NCBI GenBank assembly: GCA_045805265.1
Contig: JBJMLO010000011.1
Coordinates: 620,001-684,000 of the forward strand
DNA: 64,000 nt
Direction of reading: 5' to 3'
From: JBJMLO01 sp045805265
GTDB taxonomy: Bacteria; Actinomycetota; UBA4738; JACQTL01
Below the pieces are notes generated by a model that searched no databases, had not been told where the DNA came from, and saw only the letters and a list, made by a program, of their open reading frames with translations. Positions 44,780 through 53,065 of this stretch are shown one piece after another. The stretch's first letter is position 1. Each line of letters begins with the position of its first letter. The translations under genes were made by a program, and so were the position numbers.

Positions 44780-44781
44780 GC

Positions 44782-45354
44782 GTGGCGGCGACCCGCAGGA
44801 CCATCCGAAGGAACCCGCTGGCGGGCGCCGAGCCACTGCCGCCCCGCCGGAAGTGGCGGGCCATCACGCTGGCCACGCTGGTGTGGGTGCCCGGGTACTG
44901 GTTCCTGCTGGCCGGGATCGTCGCCGCCGCCACCGACAAGAGGGTCGAGCCGAGCACGGGGCCGTTCATCGCGTTCGGCCTGTGCCTGGTCCCGTTCGTG
45001 TTCGTGGCGCTGGCATTCCTGTCGGAGCACCCCCGGGCGCCCGGCGCGGTGATCCGGGCGATGGGGCTGGCCCTGCTGGTCGGCATCCCGGTCTCCGCCC
45101 TGGCCGCCGACGCCGTGACGGGGCTGGTGGCCGGAATGGGCGCGGGCGGCGTGGTGGCACTCCGGCAGGACCTCACGCACAACTGGAAGTCGCGGGCCCT
45201 CGCGGTGGCCGCCGCCACCCTGTACACGTTCGTGGTGCTGCGGACATTCCCGGCGATGGCGCTGCTGCTTGCGCCCATCCTGCCGTTCACGGTCATCGGC
45301 GTGGCGGACCACCTGTCGGAGCGCAAGGCCGAGCAGGCGACGGCCGGGGCCTGA
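44782..45354 (+). CDS. Small polytopic membrane protein of unknown function
   Basis: 190 residues from GTG 44782, two bases after the permease stop. Five predicted helices (about 28-50, 59-78, 89-105, 130-146, 155-175) after an Arg-rich N-terminus (RRTIRRNPLAG...PPRRKWRAI). Ends SERKAEQATAG in the cytosol. No known family. Tight linkage suggests a transport accessory; it is the last gene of the sugar unit. Confidence 0.65.
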   Translation: MAATRRTIRRNPLAGAEPLPPRRKWRAITLATLVWVPGYWFLLAGIVAAATDKRVEPSTGPFIAFGLCLVPFVFVALAFLSEHPRAPGAVIRAMGLALLVGIPVSALAADAVTGLVAGMGAGGVVALRQDLTHNWKSRALAVAAATLYTFVVLRTFPAMALLLAPILPFTVIGVADHLSERKAEQATAGA

Positions 45355-45405
45355 TCTCCACAGGTCGTTCACGCTTCCTCCCGGTCGTCTCCGCGGCGTC
45401 GGCCT

Positions 45406-45411
45406 TATCGT
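45406..45411 (+). promoter_or_regulatory. Putative -10 box (TATCGT) of a leaderless ABC gene
   Basis: TATCGT is followed by ten bases and the ATG at 45422; no ribosome site is present. Same pattern as other genes in this window. Confidence 0.35.
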
Positions 45412-45421
45412 GGATGGCGTC

Positions 45422-46438
45422 ATGTCCGAGACCGCCACGCAGGCCGAGGTTCGACCGGAAGCAGGAGACGGTCTCGCCGTGTCCGTTCGGGACCTCCGCA
45501 AGCGCTACGGCGAGATCGAGGCAGTCGGCGGGGTAACGTTCGGCGTCCGGCGCGGGGAGACCTTCGGGTTCCTCGGGCCGAACGGCGCCGGGAAGTCCAC
45601 GACGATCAAGATGCTGTGCACCCTGGCCAGGCCGACCGCCGGGTCGGCGACCGTGGCGGAGTTCGACGTGGTGCGAGACCGCGACGACGTCCGCCGGAAC
45701 ATCGGGCTGGTGTTCCAGGACCCGACCCTCGACGGCTACCTCACCGGCGAGCGCAACCTCCGGTTCCACGCCGAGCTGTACGGGGTGCCGCGCGCGCAGA
45801 TCGGCGAGCGCATCCAGGCCGTGCTCGAGATGGTCGGCCTGTGGGACCGCCGCACGAGCCGGGTGAACACGTACTCGGGCGGGATGATGCGCCGGCTCGA
45901 AATCGCGCGCGGCCTGCTGCACTCCCCGCGGGTGCTGTTCCTCGACGAGCCGACGGTGGGGCTCGACCCCCAGACCCGGGCGTCGATCTGGGGCTACATC
46001 GAGGAGCTGAAACGGAACGAGGACATCACGATCTTCCTCACCACGCATTACATGGACGAGGCCGAGTACTGCGACCGCATCGCGATCATCGACAACGGGA
46101 AGATCGTGGTGCTCGACACGCCGGAGGCGCTGAAGGCGAGCGTGGGGAAGGACCGGGTGCAGATCCGGACGGAGGACGACGGGGCGGCGATCGCCGCGTT
46201 GCAGGAGCGGTTCGGCGTCGAGGCCGCGATCCACGAGGGCGCGGTGACGTTCCCGGTCGCCGAGGGGGAGCAGTTCGTGCCACGGCTGTTCGCGGAACTC
46301 GGGGTGCCGATCCTTTCCGTGAACGTCTCCCGGCCGACGCTCGACGACGTGTTCATGTCGTACACGGGCAAGACGATCCGCGACGCCGAGGCGGCGAACC
46401 CGATCCGCCAGATCGCCGCGGCCTTCCGGAGGAGGTAA
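45422..46438 (+). CDS. DrrA-like ABC exporter ATPase
   Basis: 338 residues. Walker A GPNGAGKSTT, signature YSGGMMRRLEIARG, Walker B VLFLDEPTVGLD, and the DrrA-family C-terminal domain ending VFMSYTGKTIRD, are all present. Related proteins drive export of drugs or lipids through an ABC-2 permease; the partner is the next gene, eight bases downstream. Substrate unknown; an immunity or lipid-export role are both possible. Confidence 0.92.
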   Translation: MSETATQAEVRPEAGDGLAVSVRDLRKRYGEIEAVGGVTFGVRRGETFGFLGPNGAGKSTTIKMLCTLARPTAGSATVAEFDVVRDRDDVRRNIGLVFQDPTLDGYLTGERNLRFHAELYGVPRAQIGERIQAVLEMVGLWDRRTSRVNTYSGGMMRRLEIARGLLHSPRVLFLDEPTVGLDPQTRASIWGYIEELKRNEDITIFLTTHYMDEAEYCDRIAIIDNGKIVVLDTPEALKASVGKDRVQIRTEDDGAAIAALQERFGVEAAIHEGAVTFPVAEGEQFVPRLFAELGVPILSVNVSRPTLDDVFMSYTGKTIRDAEAANPIRQIAAAFRRR

Positions 46439-46445
46439 CCCCGAC

Positions 46446-47315
46446 GTGACGGGTATCGCGGAACGTCAGGTGATCGCGCCGGTCCGGCTGCCGGAGCGTT
46501 CCGTCCGCCACGACCTCCGCGCGCTGAAGGTCGTGTGGCAGCGGGAGATCATCCGGTTCGTCCAGGACCGGGCGCGGCTGATCACCGGGCTGCTGCAGCC
46601 GGTGCTGTACCTGTTCGTGCTGGGGACGGGGTTGTCGACGCTGGCGGCGGGCTCGACCGGTGGGTTCTCCCTGCGGACGTTCATCTTCCCGGGCGTGCTG
46701 GCGCTGGCGACGATGTTCACCGCGCTGTTCGCCGCGGGGTCCATCGTGTGGGACCGCGAGTTCGGGTTCCTCCGGGAGATGCTGGTCGCGCCGGTCAGCC
46801 GGGCCGCGATCGTGGTCGGGAAGTGCCTGGGTGGGGCAACGGTGGCGACGATCCAGGGTTCGGTGATGCTGACGCTGCTCGGCGCGGTGGGGATCCCCTA
46901 CTCGCCGCCGCTGGTGCTGACGCTGCTGGTCGAGCTGCTCGTCCTGTCGTTCACGCTGACTGCGCTCGGCGTGGTCATCGCCGCCCGGATGAAGAGCATC
47001 CAGTCGTTCTTCGCGCTGACGCAGGTGTTCCTGATGCCGATGTTCTTCCTGTCCGGCGCGCTGTACCCGCTCAAGGGGCTCCCGGCGTGGCTGCACGTGC
47101 TCACGCGGATCGACCCGATGACGTATGCGGTCGACCCCATGCGCCACGCGATCTTCTCGCACGTGGCGGTCCCGGCCGCGGCCCGCCGGATCCTGGAGCC
47201 GGGCGTGACGTGGGGAAGCTGGCACGTCCCCGTGCCGGTGGAGCTGGCGATCGTGGCCGCGATCGGCCTGCTGCTGCTGCTGGGCGCGATCATCGAGTTC
47301 CGCCGCACGGAATGA
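46446..47315 (+). CDS. ABC-2 type exporter permease (DrrB-like)
   Basis: 289 residues from GTG 46446 with GGAGG upstream. Six helices; an early WQREIIRFVQDRARLITGLLQPVLYLFVLG and later FLREMLVAPVSRAAIVVGKCLGG are the ABC-2 membrane signature. It forms the channel for the preceding ATPase. Confidence 0.92.
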   Translation: MTGIAERQVIAPVRLPERSVRHDLRALKVVWQREIIRFVQDRARLITGLLQPVLYLFVLGTGLSTLAAGSTGGFSLRTFIFPGVLALATMFTALFAAGSIVWDREFGFLREMLVAPVSRAAIVVGKCLGGATVATIQGSVMLTLLGAVGIPYSPPLVLTLLVELLVLSFTLTALGVVIAARMKSIQSFFALTQVFLMPMFFLSGALYPLKGLPAWLHVLTRIDPMTYAVDPMRHAIFSHVAVPAAARRILEPGVTWGSWHVPVPVELAIVAAIGLLLLLGAIIEFRRTE

Positions 47316-47318
47316 CGG

Positions 47319-47672
47319 CTAGGTCGGCGTCGCGGCGCCGGGGGGCTGGAACAGGCTGAACTCGGTCCCCTGGTCGTCGCGGCAGTCCGCGTAGAGACCC
47401 GACTCCGGCGATCCCTTGATCTCGGCCGCCGTGCCGCCCAGCGCCTGGACCCGCTGCACGGCTCCGGCGATGTCCTCGACCTGGAAGTACGGCCGGAACC
47501 CGGGCGCGGAGCCGCCGGTGTGCATTCCGCCGGGCGGGGTCGTGCCGGTGATGTGGAACCCGCCCGGGATGTTCCCGTCGGCGAACTCCCAGCCGAACAC
47601 GCCCTGGAAGAACGCCCGGCCCCGAGCGGAGTCCGGGACACCGATCGTGAAGTACACGAGGTCGCCTCCCAT
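47319..47672 (-). CDS. VOC family protein
   Basis: 117 residues from ATG 47672 (GGAGGCGAC-type leader). One VOC domain: VYFTIGVPDSARGRAFFQGVFGWEF, GFRPYFQVEDIAGAVQRVQALGG, and DDQGTEFSLFQPP. Of the glyoxalase-like group found on their own in actinomycetes; no function assigned. Convergent with the exporter permease, three bases apart. Confidence 0.85.
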   Translation of the reverse strand: MGGDLVYFTIGVPDSARGRAFFQGVFGWEFADGNIPGGFHITGTTPPGGMHTGGSAPGFRPYFQVEDIAGAVQRVQALGGTAAEIKGSPESGLYADCRDDQGTEFSLFQPPGAATPT

Positions 47673-47808
47673 CAGCGGAGGTTTGCACCTCGGCCCGCCG
47701 AGCGCAAGGCGGCTCGCGGGATCATCCGGAAAGGGTTCTCTGAACGGGCCTCGTGCGCACCCGCTCGGGAGTGCTACGTTGCGGCGGCTCGAAGGGGAGG
47801 AGGTCAGC

Positions 47809-49308
47809 ATGGAAGGTCTGTTTCGGCACGCCGTCGCCTCCGGCGACCCCGTCAACGACCGCGTCGTCATCTGGACCCGGGCGACGGACCCCGCGGCCTC
47901 CGGCCCGATCGATCTGGAATGGACGGTCGCGCGCGACCCCGAGCTGCGCGACGTCGTGGCGAACGGCGCGGTGGCGGCCGAGCCCGACGCCGACTTCACC
48001 GCCAAGGCGGACGTCGGCGGCCTGGATCCCGACACCCACTACTGGTACGCCTTCGTGCGGGGCGGAGAGCGCTCGCCGGTCGGGCGGACCCGGACCCTGC
48101 CGGCGGCCACCGACCACCTGCGGTTCGCCGCGGTGTCCTGCGCGAAGTTCAACGCCGGATTCCTGAACGGCTACGCGAGGATCGCCGACCGCGAGGAGCT
48201 GAACTTCCTGCTCCACCTGGGTGACTACATCTACGAGGCCTCGCAGAACCCGCCGGCGTCGCAGACCAAGAGCAAGGACATCGGGCGGCCCTTCGACCCG
48301 GTGCACGAGTGCGTGACGCTCGCCGACTACCGCACGCGTTACGCGCAGTACCGCCTGGACCCCGACGTGCAGCACGTGCACCTCACCCACCCGTTCATCG
48401 GGACGGTGGACGACCACGAGTTCGCGGACGGGGCGTGGAGCGGGGGCTCGACCGAGCACCACCCCGAGCGGGACGGACCGTGGTCGGAGCGGAAGGCCGC
48501 GGCCTTCCGGGCGCGGTGGGAGTGGATGCCGTACCGCATGCCGGACCCGGCCGACCCGTCGCGGGTGTGGCACTCGGTGGACCTCGGCGGGCTGGCCGAG
48601 CTGTTCATGATCGACACCAGGTCGATGCGGGACGACCCCGACCGGCCGGGCGCGATGGCCGACCCCGCGCACGCCCAGCTCGGGCCGGTCCAGGGCCCCT
48701 GGCTGCTCCACGGGCTCCGGGAGTCGAACGCGCACTGGCGCATCCTGGGGAACGGGTCGTGCATGACCCACCTGTGGAAGGAGGGGCTGCCCGAGGCTGC
48801 CAAACCCGGGATGCTGGCGCTGAAGCTGGTCAACCCCGACTTCACGGGACCCGACCCGGACCAGTGGGACGGCTATCCGTTCGAGCGGGACAAGATCCTG
48901 CAGTGGCTGGAGGACGACGACCAGGGGAACTCGATCGTGCTCTCCGGCGACGTCCACGTCGGCATCGCCAGCCAGCTGTACCGGAACCCGTTCGCGTCGG
49001 ACCCCGGCGAGCCGGTCTCGGTGGAGTTCGTGACCACGTCGCTGACCTCACAGAACGTGGACGACAAGAAGGGGTGGCCGCCGGACACCGGGACCGTCCC
49101 GATGGAACAGGCCTTCCTCGGAGCCATGCCCCACGTCCAGTACACGGACTGGGACGGCCACGGCTACCTGCTGGTCGACGTGGACCGCGACCGGGTCCGC
49201 GGGGAGTGGTGGTACGTCGACGAGGTGATCCGCCCGAGCGACGGTGAGCACCTTGATGCGGCGTTCGAGGTCCGCCACGGGAAGCCACGCTTGATGCGCA
49301 CGGATTAG
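47809..49308 (+). CDS. PhoD-like alkaline phosphatase/phosphodiesterase without signal peptide
   Basis: 499 residues from ATG 47809 with GGGGAGGAGG upstream. PhoD elements: FRHAVASGDPVNDRVVIWTR start, VSCAKFNAGF, HLGDYIYE, VDDHEFADG, MIDTRS and SGDVHVG with metal ligands Asp/His. PhoD enzymes carry a Tat signal with twin Arg; this protein begins directly with the mature domain, so it would be cytosolic or exported another way. No in-frame upstream start with a signal is available. -10 box TACGTT (about 47774-47779) precedes. Phosphate regulation elements are not visible. Confidence 0.85.
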   Translation: MEGLFRHAVASGDPVNDRVVIWTRATDPAASGPIDLEWTVARDPELRDVVANGAVAAEPDADFTAKADVGGLDPDTHYWYAFVRGGERSPVGRTRTLPAATDHLRFAAVSCAKFNAGFLNGYARIADREELNFLLHLGDYIYEASQNPPASQTKSKDIGRPFDPVHECVTLADYRTRYAQYRLDPDVQHVHLTHPFIGTVDDHEFADGAWSGGSTEHHPERDGPWSERKAAAFRARWEWMPYRMPDPADPSRVWHSVDLGGLAELFMIDTRSMRDDPDRPGAMADPAHAQLGPVQGPWLLHGLRESNAHWRILGNGSCMTHLWKEGLPEAAKPGMLALKLVNPDFTGPDPDQWDGYPFERDKILQWLEDDDQGNSIVLSGDVHVGIASQLYRNPFASDPGEPVSVEFVTTSLTSQNVDDKKGWPPDTGTVPMEQAFLGAMPHVQYTDWDGHGYLLVDVDRDRVRGEWWYVDEVIRPSDGEHLDAAFEVRHGKPRLMRTD

Positions 49309-49562
49309 GGTTTGAGCTCCGCGGCGTCATCCTCGGTCGTATGCCCGCCGGGGAGCGGTCCGAGGTGCTCCCGGTCGTGGCTGGTCCGGCGCTGGATCGT
49401 GGAGATCAGCATCAGCGTCCCCACCAGGATGAGGGGGATCGGCCACAGCACCGCAAGGTGGAGGTTCCCCAGGTCGGCGTTCCCGAACAGGAACGTCAGG
49501 CCCACGGCGCCGAACAGCGCGCCGAGGACGAACGAGACGGGGTCGAAGGCATGGCGTCGCAT
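49305..49562 (-). CDS. Small two-helix membrane protein
   Basis: 85 residues: RRHAFDPVSFVLGALFGAVGLTFLFG and LHLAVLWPIPLILVGTLMLIS are two transmembrane helices, joined by NADLGN, with a His/Asp/Glu-rich cytosolic tail. It follows the PspC-type protein by 13 bases and is probably its operon partner. Its stop overlaps that of the convergent PhoD gene. Similar small proteins accompany actinobacterial PspC genes. Confidence 0.75.
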   Translation of the reverse strand: MRRHAFDPVSFVLGALFGAVGLTFLFGNADLGNLHLAVLWPIPLILVGTLMLISTIQRRTSHDREHLGPLPGGHTTEDDAAELKP

Positions 49563-49575
49563 GGCAGGCGTCCTT

Positions 49576-50856
49576 TCAGCTGGATGAGCGGACCACGACG
49601 AGCTTTCCGAACGACACGGCCAGGTCCAGGTCGATCCACGACCGGGCGAACGACTGGCCGGCCTGCCGGTGGATCGACAACCCGTCTCGCTCGACGCCCA
49701 GGACGTCGGTCGCCCCCGCGCCGACCCGGGCGTCGATGTGGGCGGGGACGTCCGCCGGGAGGATGACCAGCATGGCGCCCGCCACGTCGCTCGCCGTGAC
49801 GTGCAGCCGCGTCGGCGAGTCCTTCGCCTGCCCACCGATGCGGGACAGGTCGACGATCATCCTGCCGGCGACCAGCCGGTAGGTCGCGGATCCGTTCGCC
49901 AGCTCGCCGGGGGCGAGCACTCGGTCGCCGAACCCACCCGTGAACGGGACGTTCACCAGGCTGGCCACGAGCACGAACGGCAGGAGCAGCACCGCGGGCA
50001 GCGCCAGCCACCGGGCCCGGCCGACCCACGCGCCGACGACCAGGCCGGCGGCGAGGACAGTGAGCGGGATCGCCAGGTACTGCGCCAGCGAGAGGTTCAA
50101 CAGGCCCCAGGAGTCGAGCAGCGCGCCAACCCCGCCGGCGACGAGGGCCAGGCCGAACGTCGCCGCCCCCAGCCCGGAGCGCTGCCGCCGGGGCCGAGCC
50201 CGCCGAGGCGCCGGGGGCCGACCCAGGGGCGGCGGCGCCGAGGGCTCGCCGAACCCGCCGCCGGGCGGCGCCTCGGTGCGAAGCGCCGTGGTGCCCGAGA
50301 AGGAGGCCGTGGGCGCGTCGGGATGGACCGCCTCGCCGTACGAGGCGGCGGGCGGTGGCGGGACCGGCCCGGATGCACCCGCGGCCGGCGACGTGGGCGA
50401 GGACGCGGCCGCATCGCGCCCACCCCGTTCCGTCGTGTGCCAGAACAGGAACCCCCCCAGCGCGAGGAGGCCGAGTCCCCAGACCAGGTCCTCGTGCCGG
50501 GGCCCGAGCTGGTTGGCCAGCAGCACGCCCCCCAGCGCGAGCAGCGCCACCGCCACCCACGTGGGGGCCCGCTTCAGCCGGCGGATGACGTCCTCGCCTG
50601 GACCCGAGACCTCCTGGGTGGGCGGCACCATCCACCACATCACCCCGTACGCGATGATCCCGGCGCCCCCGGCGATGGCCAGGATCACGAAGCCGATCCG
50701 GACCAGGACCGGGTCGATCTCGAAGTAGTCGGCCAGGCCGCCGGCCACGCCGGCGATCACCTTGTCGTCGGTGCGTCGGTACAGCCGCCTGCGGGGGTGA
50801 GGCCGGGGCGGTTCCCAGGGGCCGCCCGTCCGGGCCGGTTCGGTCTGCTGCGCCAT
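49576..50856 (-). CDS. PspC domain membrane protein with C-terminal adhesin-like (DUF-type) domain
   Basis: 426 residues from ATG 50856; a longer start at 50904 is possible. Residues about 22-95 form a PspC domain (RRLYRRTDDKVIAGVAGGLADYFEIDPVLVRIGF, then two helices ending GVMWWMVP). A Pro/Ala-rich cytosolic linker follows, then four more helices (about 235-320) and a C-terminal domain with RLVAGRMIVDLSRI and SWIDLDLAVSFGKLVVVR, a beta-rich fold seen in LiaF-like cell-wall stress proteins. This gene is divergent from a PspC-histidine kinase gene, sharing an inverted repeat: a likely envelope-stress module. Confidence 0.82.
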   Translation of the reverse strand: MAQQTEPARTGGPWEPPRPHPRRRLYRRTDDKVIAGVAGGLADYFEIDPVLVRIGFVILAIAGGAGIIAYGVMWWMVPPTQEVSGPGEDVIRRLKRAPTWVAVALLALGGVLLANQLGPRHEDLVWGLGLLALGGFLFWHTTERGGRDAAASSPTSPAAGASGPVPPPPAASYGEAVHPDAPTASFSGTTALRTEAPPGGGFGEPSAPPPLGRPPAPRRARPRRQRSGLGAATFGLALVAGGVGALLDSWGLLNLSLAQYLAIPLTVLAAGLVVGAWVGRARWLALPAVLLLPFVLVASLVNVPFTGGFGDRVLAPGELANGSATYRLVAGRMIVDLSRIGGQAKDSPTRLHVTASDVAGAMLVILPADVPAHIDARVGAGATDVLGVERDGLSIHRQAGQSFARSWIDLDLAVSFGKLVVVRSSS

Positions 50857-50944
50857 CGGTCGCTCACGTCCTTCCGGGGGGGGCGTCCATGCCGGTCGAA
50901 TCATGGACGCGGGTGCACCCGTTCCGCATCCGGGACTTCCCTGG

Positions 50945-50977
50945 AAGAACCCTGACCCGAGGACTCAGGGTTCCTCC
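50945..50977. promoter_or_regulatory. Inverted repeat between divergent PspC genes, likely operator
   Basis: GAACCCTGA (50947-50955) and TCAGGGTTC (50965-50973) are perfect nine-base arms, spaced by nine bases, extended by GGA/TCC after one mismatch. The site is in the 203-base divergent region of the PspC membrane protein and the PspC-kinase/regulator pair. Two-fold sites of this size fit a dimeric LuxR/NarL-type regulator, which is encoded two genes away. Confidence 0.5.
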
Positions 50978-51059
50978 CGATGGCCCGCGCCGTGTCGCTG
51001 TGGGACCATCGTCGCAAGTCGCCGGCACCGAGGCTGAGCGACCCAGGAACCCGTTCCCA

Positions 51060-52373
51060 ATGGCACGAACCCAACCCCGTTCCGGGGCCGCTCCCCCGGC
51101 GCCGAGCGACGAGGGCCGCGGTGTCGAGGCGGCCCCCGAGCCGGGCGGCCCCGGGGCGCGGGCGTCGCTCCGCATCGTCCGGACGCCGTCGGACCGGATC
51201 CTGACGGGCGTCGCCGGCGGGTTGGCCGAGCGGCTCGGCGTCGACCCGGTCATCGTCCGGCTGGCGTTCGTCGTGCTGTCCTTCGCCGCGGGCGCCGGCG
51301 TGGTCGCGTACCTCGTGTGCTGGGGGCTGTCGGTCGGCCCCCCGGCCGGAGGGGCTGTGGCCGAGGACCCGGTGGATCCTGCCGTTGCCACACAGCGCAC
51401 GGTGGCGGTCGGGCTGGTGGTCGGGGGCCTGCTGCTGGTGTTCCGCGCGATCGGCGCGTGGTTCGGCGACACCGTGGTGTGGCCCGTGGCGCTGGGCGCG
51501 GTGGGCTCGGCCGTGATCTGGACCAGGGCCGACCTGGAGCGCCGGGCCCGGTGGATGCGCGTCGCGCAGCGCCTCCCCAGGCGCTCGCTCGACACGTTCC
51601 GGGCGGGCCCCGTCTCGTTCGCCCGGATCGCGTTCGGCGGGCTGTTGATCCTCGCCGGGATGGTGGTGTTCCTGGCGGCCAACGACGCCTTCGCGCTGGG
51701 CGCGGTACGCAACGTGCTCTTCGCCATCGGCGTCACGGTCGCGGGGGCGGTGCTGATCCTCGGGCCGGGCGTGTGGCGCCTGGTGGCCCAGCTGACGGCG
51801 GAGCGCCGGGAGCGCATCCGGTCCCAGGAGCGCGCCGAGGTGGCCGCGCACCTGCACGATTCGGTGCTCCAGAGCCTGGCCATGATCCAGCGGGCCGGCA
51901 CGGCCGAGGAGATGGCCACGCTGGCCCGGGCGCAGGAGCGCGAGCTGCGGACCTGGCTGTTCGCCGAGGGGCCGCCGCCGGCCGGCACGCTGCGCGGGGC
52001 CGTGCAGGCCGTCGCCGCGAAGGTCGAGGCCCTGCACCACGTCGAGGTCGAGGTCGTGCAGGTCGGCGGCGCGGCCGTCGACGACCGCGTCCAGGCGCTC
52101 GTCCAGGCGGCCGGCGAGGCCATGACGAACGCCGCCCGGCACGCGGGCGCCCGTCGCGTCGACGTGTACGTCGAGGTCGAGGCCGGCGCGGTGACGGCCT
52201 ACGTCCGGGACCGCGGGAAGGGATTCGACCCGGCCACCGTCCCGGAGGACCGGCGGGGCATCGCCGAGAGCATCCAGGGCCGGATGGAGCGCGTCGGCGG
52301 CACCGCGCGGATCGCGTCGGCCTCCGGCGAGGGAACCGAGGTGGCCCTGCACCTGCCGAAGGGCGCGGCATGA
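51060..52373 (+). CDS. Sensor histidine kinase with N-terminal PspC domain (NarL-type)
   Basis: 437 residues from ATG 51060; the longer frame to 50889 would cover the operator and lacks a ribosome site. PspC domain about 38-90 (RTPSDRILTGVAGGLAERLGVDPVIVRLAF), four more helices to about 240, HisKA_3 with phosphoryl His266 (LHDSVLQSL), HATPase_c with EAMTNAARHAG (N box) and DRGKGFDP. PspC domains sense membrane stress. It is translationally coupled to the response regulator (ATGA overlap). Confidence 0.88.
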   Translation: MARTQPRSGAAPPAPSDEGRGVEAAPEPGGPGARASLRIVRTPSDRILTGVAGGLAERLGVDPVIVRLAFVVLSFAAGAGVVAYLVCWGLSVGPPAGGAVAEDPVDPAVATQRTVAVGLVVGGLLLVFRAIGAWFGDTVVWPVALGAVGSAVIWTRADLERRARWMRVAQRLPRRSLDTFRAGPVSFARIAFGGLLILAGMVVFLAANDAFALGAVRNVLFAIGVTVAGAVLILGPGVWRLVAQLTAERRERIRSQERAEVAAHLHDSVLQSLAMIQRAGTAEEMATLARAQERELRTWLFAEGPPPAGTLRGAVQAVAAKVEALHHVEVEVVQVGGAAVDDRVQALVQAAGEAMTNAARHAGARRVDVYVEVEAGAVTAYVRDRGKGFDPATVPEDRRGIAESIQGRMERVGGTARIASASGEGTEVALHLPKGAA

Positions 52374-53047
52374 CCGGAGGACCCGAGGCCGGCGGCGGCC
52401 GCCCGATCCGCGTGTTCCTGGTCGATGACCACCGGCTGTTCCTGTCCGGCGTGAAGGCGGAGCTGGACCGGCAGTTCGACGTCGCCGGCGACGCCACGGA
52501 CGTGGGATCCGCGATCGCGGGGATCCGGGCCACCGGCCCCGACGTCGTGCTGGTCGACGTCCACATGCCCGACGGGGGCGGGGCCCGGGTGATCCGGGAG
52601 GCCTCCGCCTCCGCCCCGGGGCAGCGGCCAGCCCCGCGGTTCCTCGCGCTCAGCGTGAGTGACGCGGCCGAGGACGTCATCGAGGTCATCCGGGCCGGCG
52701 CGCGGGGCTACGTGACGAAGACCATCGCGCCGGACGACCTCGCGGAGGCGGTCCGCCGGGTCCACGACGGCGACGCGGTGTTCGGCCCCCGGCTGGCCGG
52801 GTTCGTCCTCGACGCCTTCGCGACCGCCGCCCCGCCGAAGGGCGACCCCGACCTGGACCAGCTGACCGCCCGAGAGCGCGACGTCCTCCGGCTGATCGCC
52901 CGCGGCTACGCGTACAAGGAGATCGCCCGCGATCTCTTCATCAGCGTGAAGACGGTCGAGACCCACGTCAGCGCCGTGCTGCGCAAGCTCCAGCTCAGCA
53001 ACCGCAGCGAGCTGACCCGGTGGGCCACCGAGCGCCGCCTGGTGTAG
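52370..53047 (+). CDS. LuxR/NarL-family response regulator
   Basis: 225 residues. Receiver domain with VDD in VFLVDDHR, phosphoryl Asp63 (LVDVHMP) and Lys in VTKTIAPDD. C-terminal HTH LuxR: LTARERDVLRLIARGYAYKEIARDLFISVKTVETHVSAVLRKL. Cognate of the PspC kinase; candidate binder of the inverted repeat at 50947-50973, which would make the divergent PspC operon its target. Confidence 0.93.
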   Translation: MTGGPEAGGGRPIRVFLVDDHRLFLSGVKAELDRQFDVAGDATDVGSAIAGIRATGPDVVLVDVHMPDGGGARVIREASASAPGQRPAPRFLALSVSDAAEDVIEVIRAGARGYVTKTIAPDDLAEAVRRVHDGDAVFGPRLAGFVLDAFATAAPPKGDPDLDQLTARERDVLRLIARGYAYKEIARDLFISVKTVETHVSAVLRKLQLSNRSELTRWATERRLV

Positions 53048-53065
53048 CCCGAGCCGAACCGAAGG

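Noticed and set aside
50889..51059. N-terminal extension of the PspC kinase
   Set aside because: It would translate through the inverted-repeat operator region and has no family resemblance.
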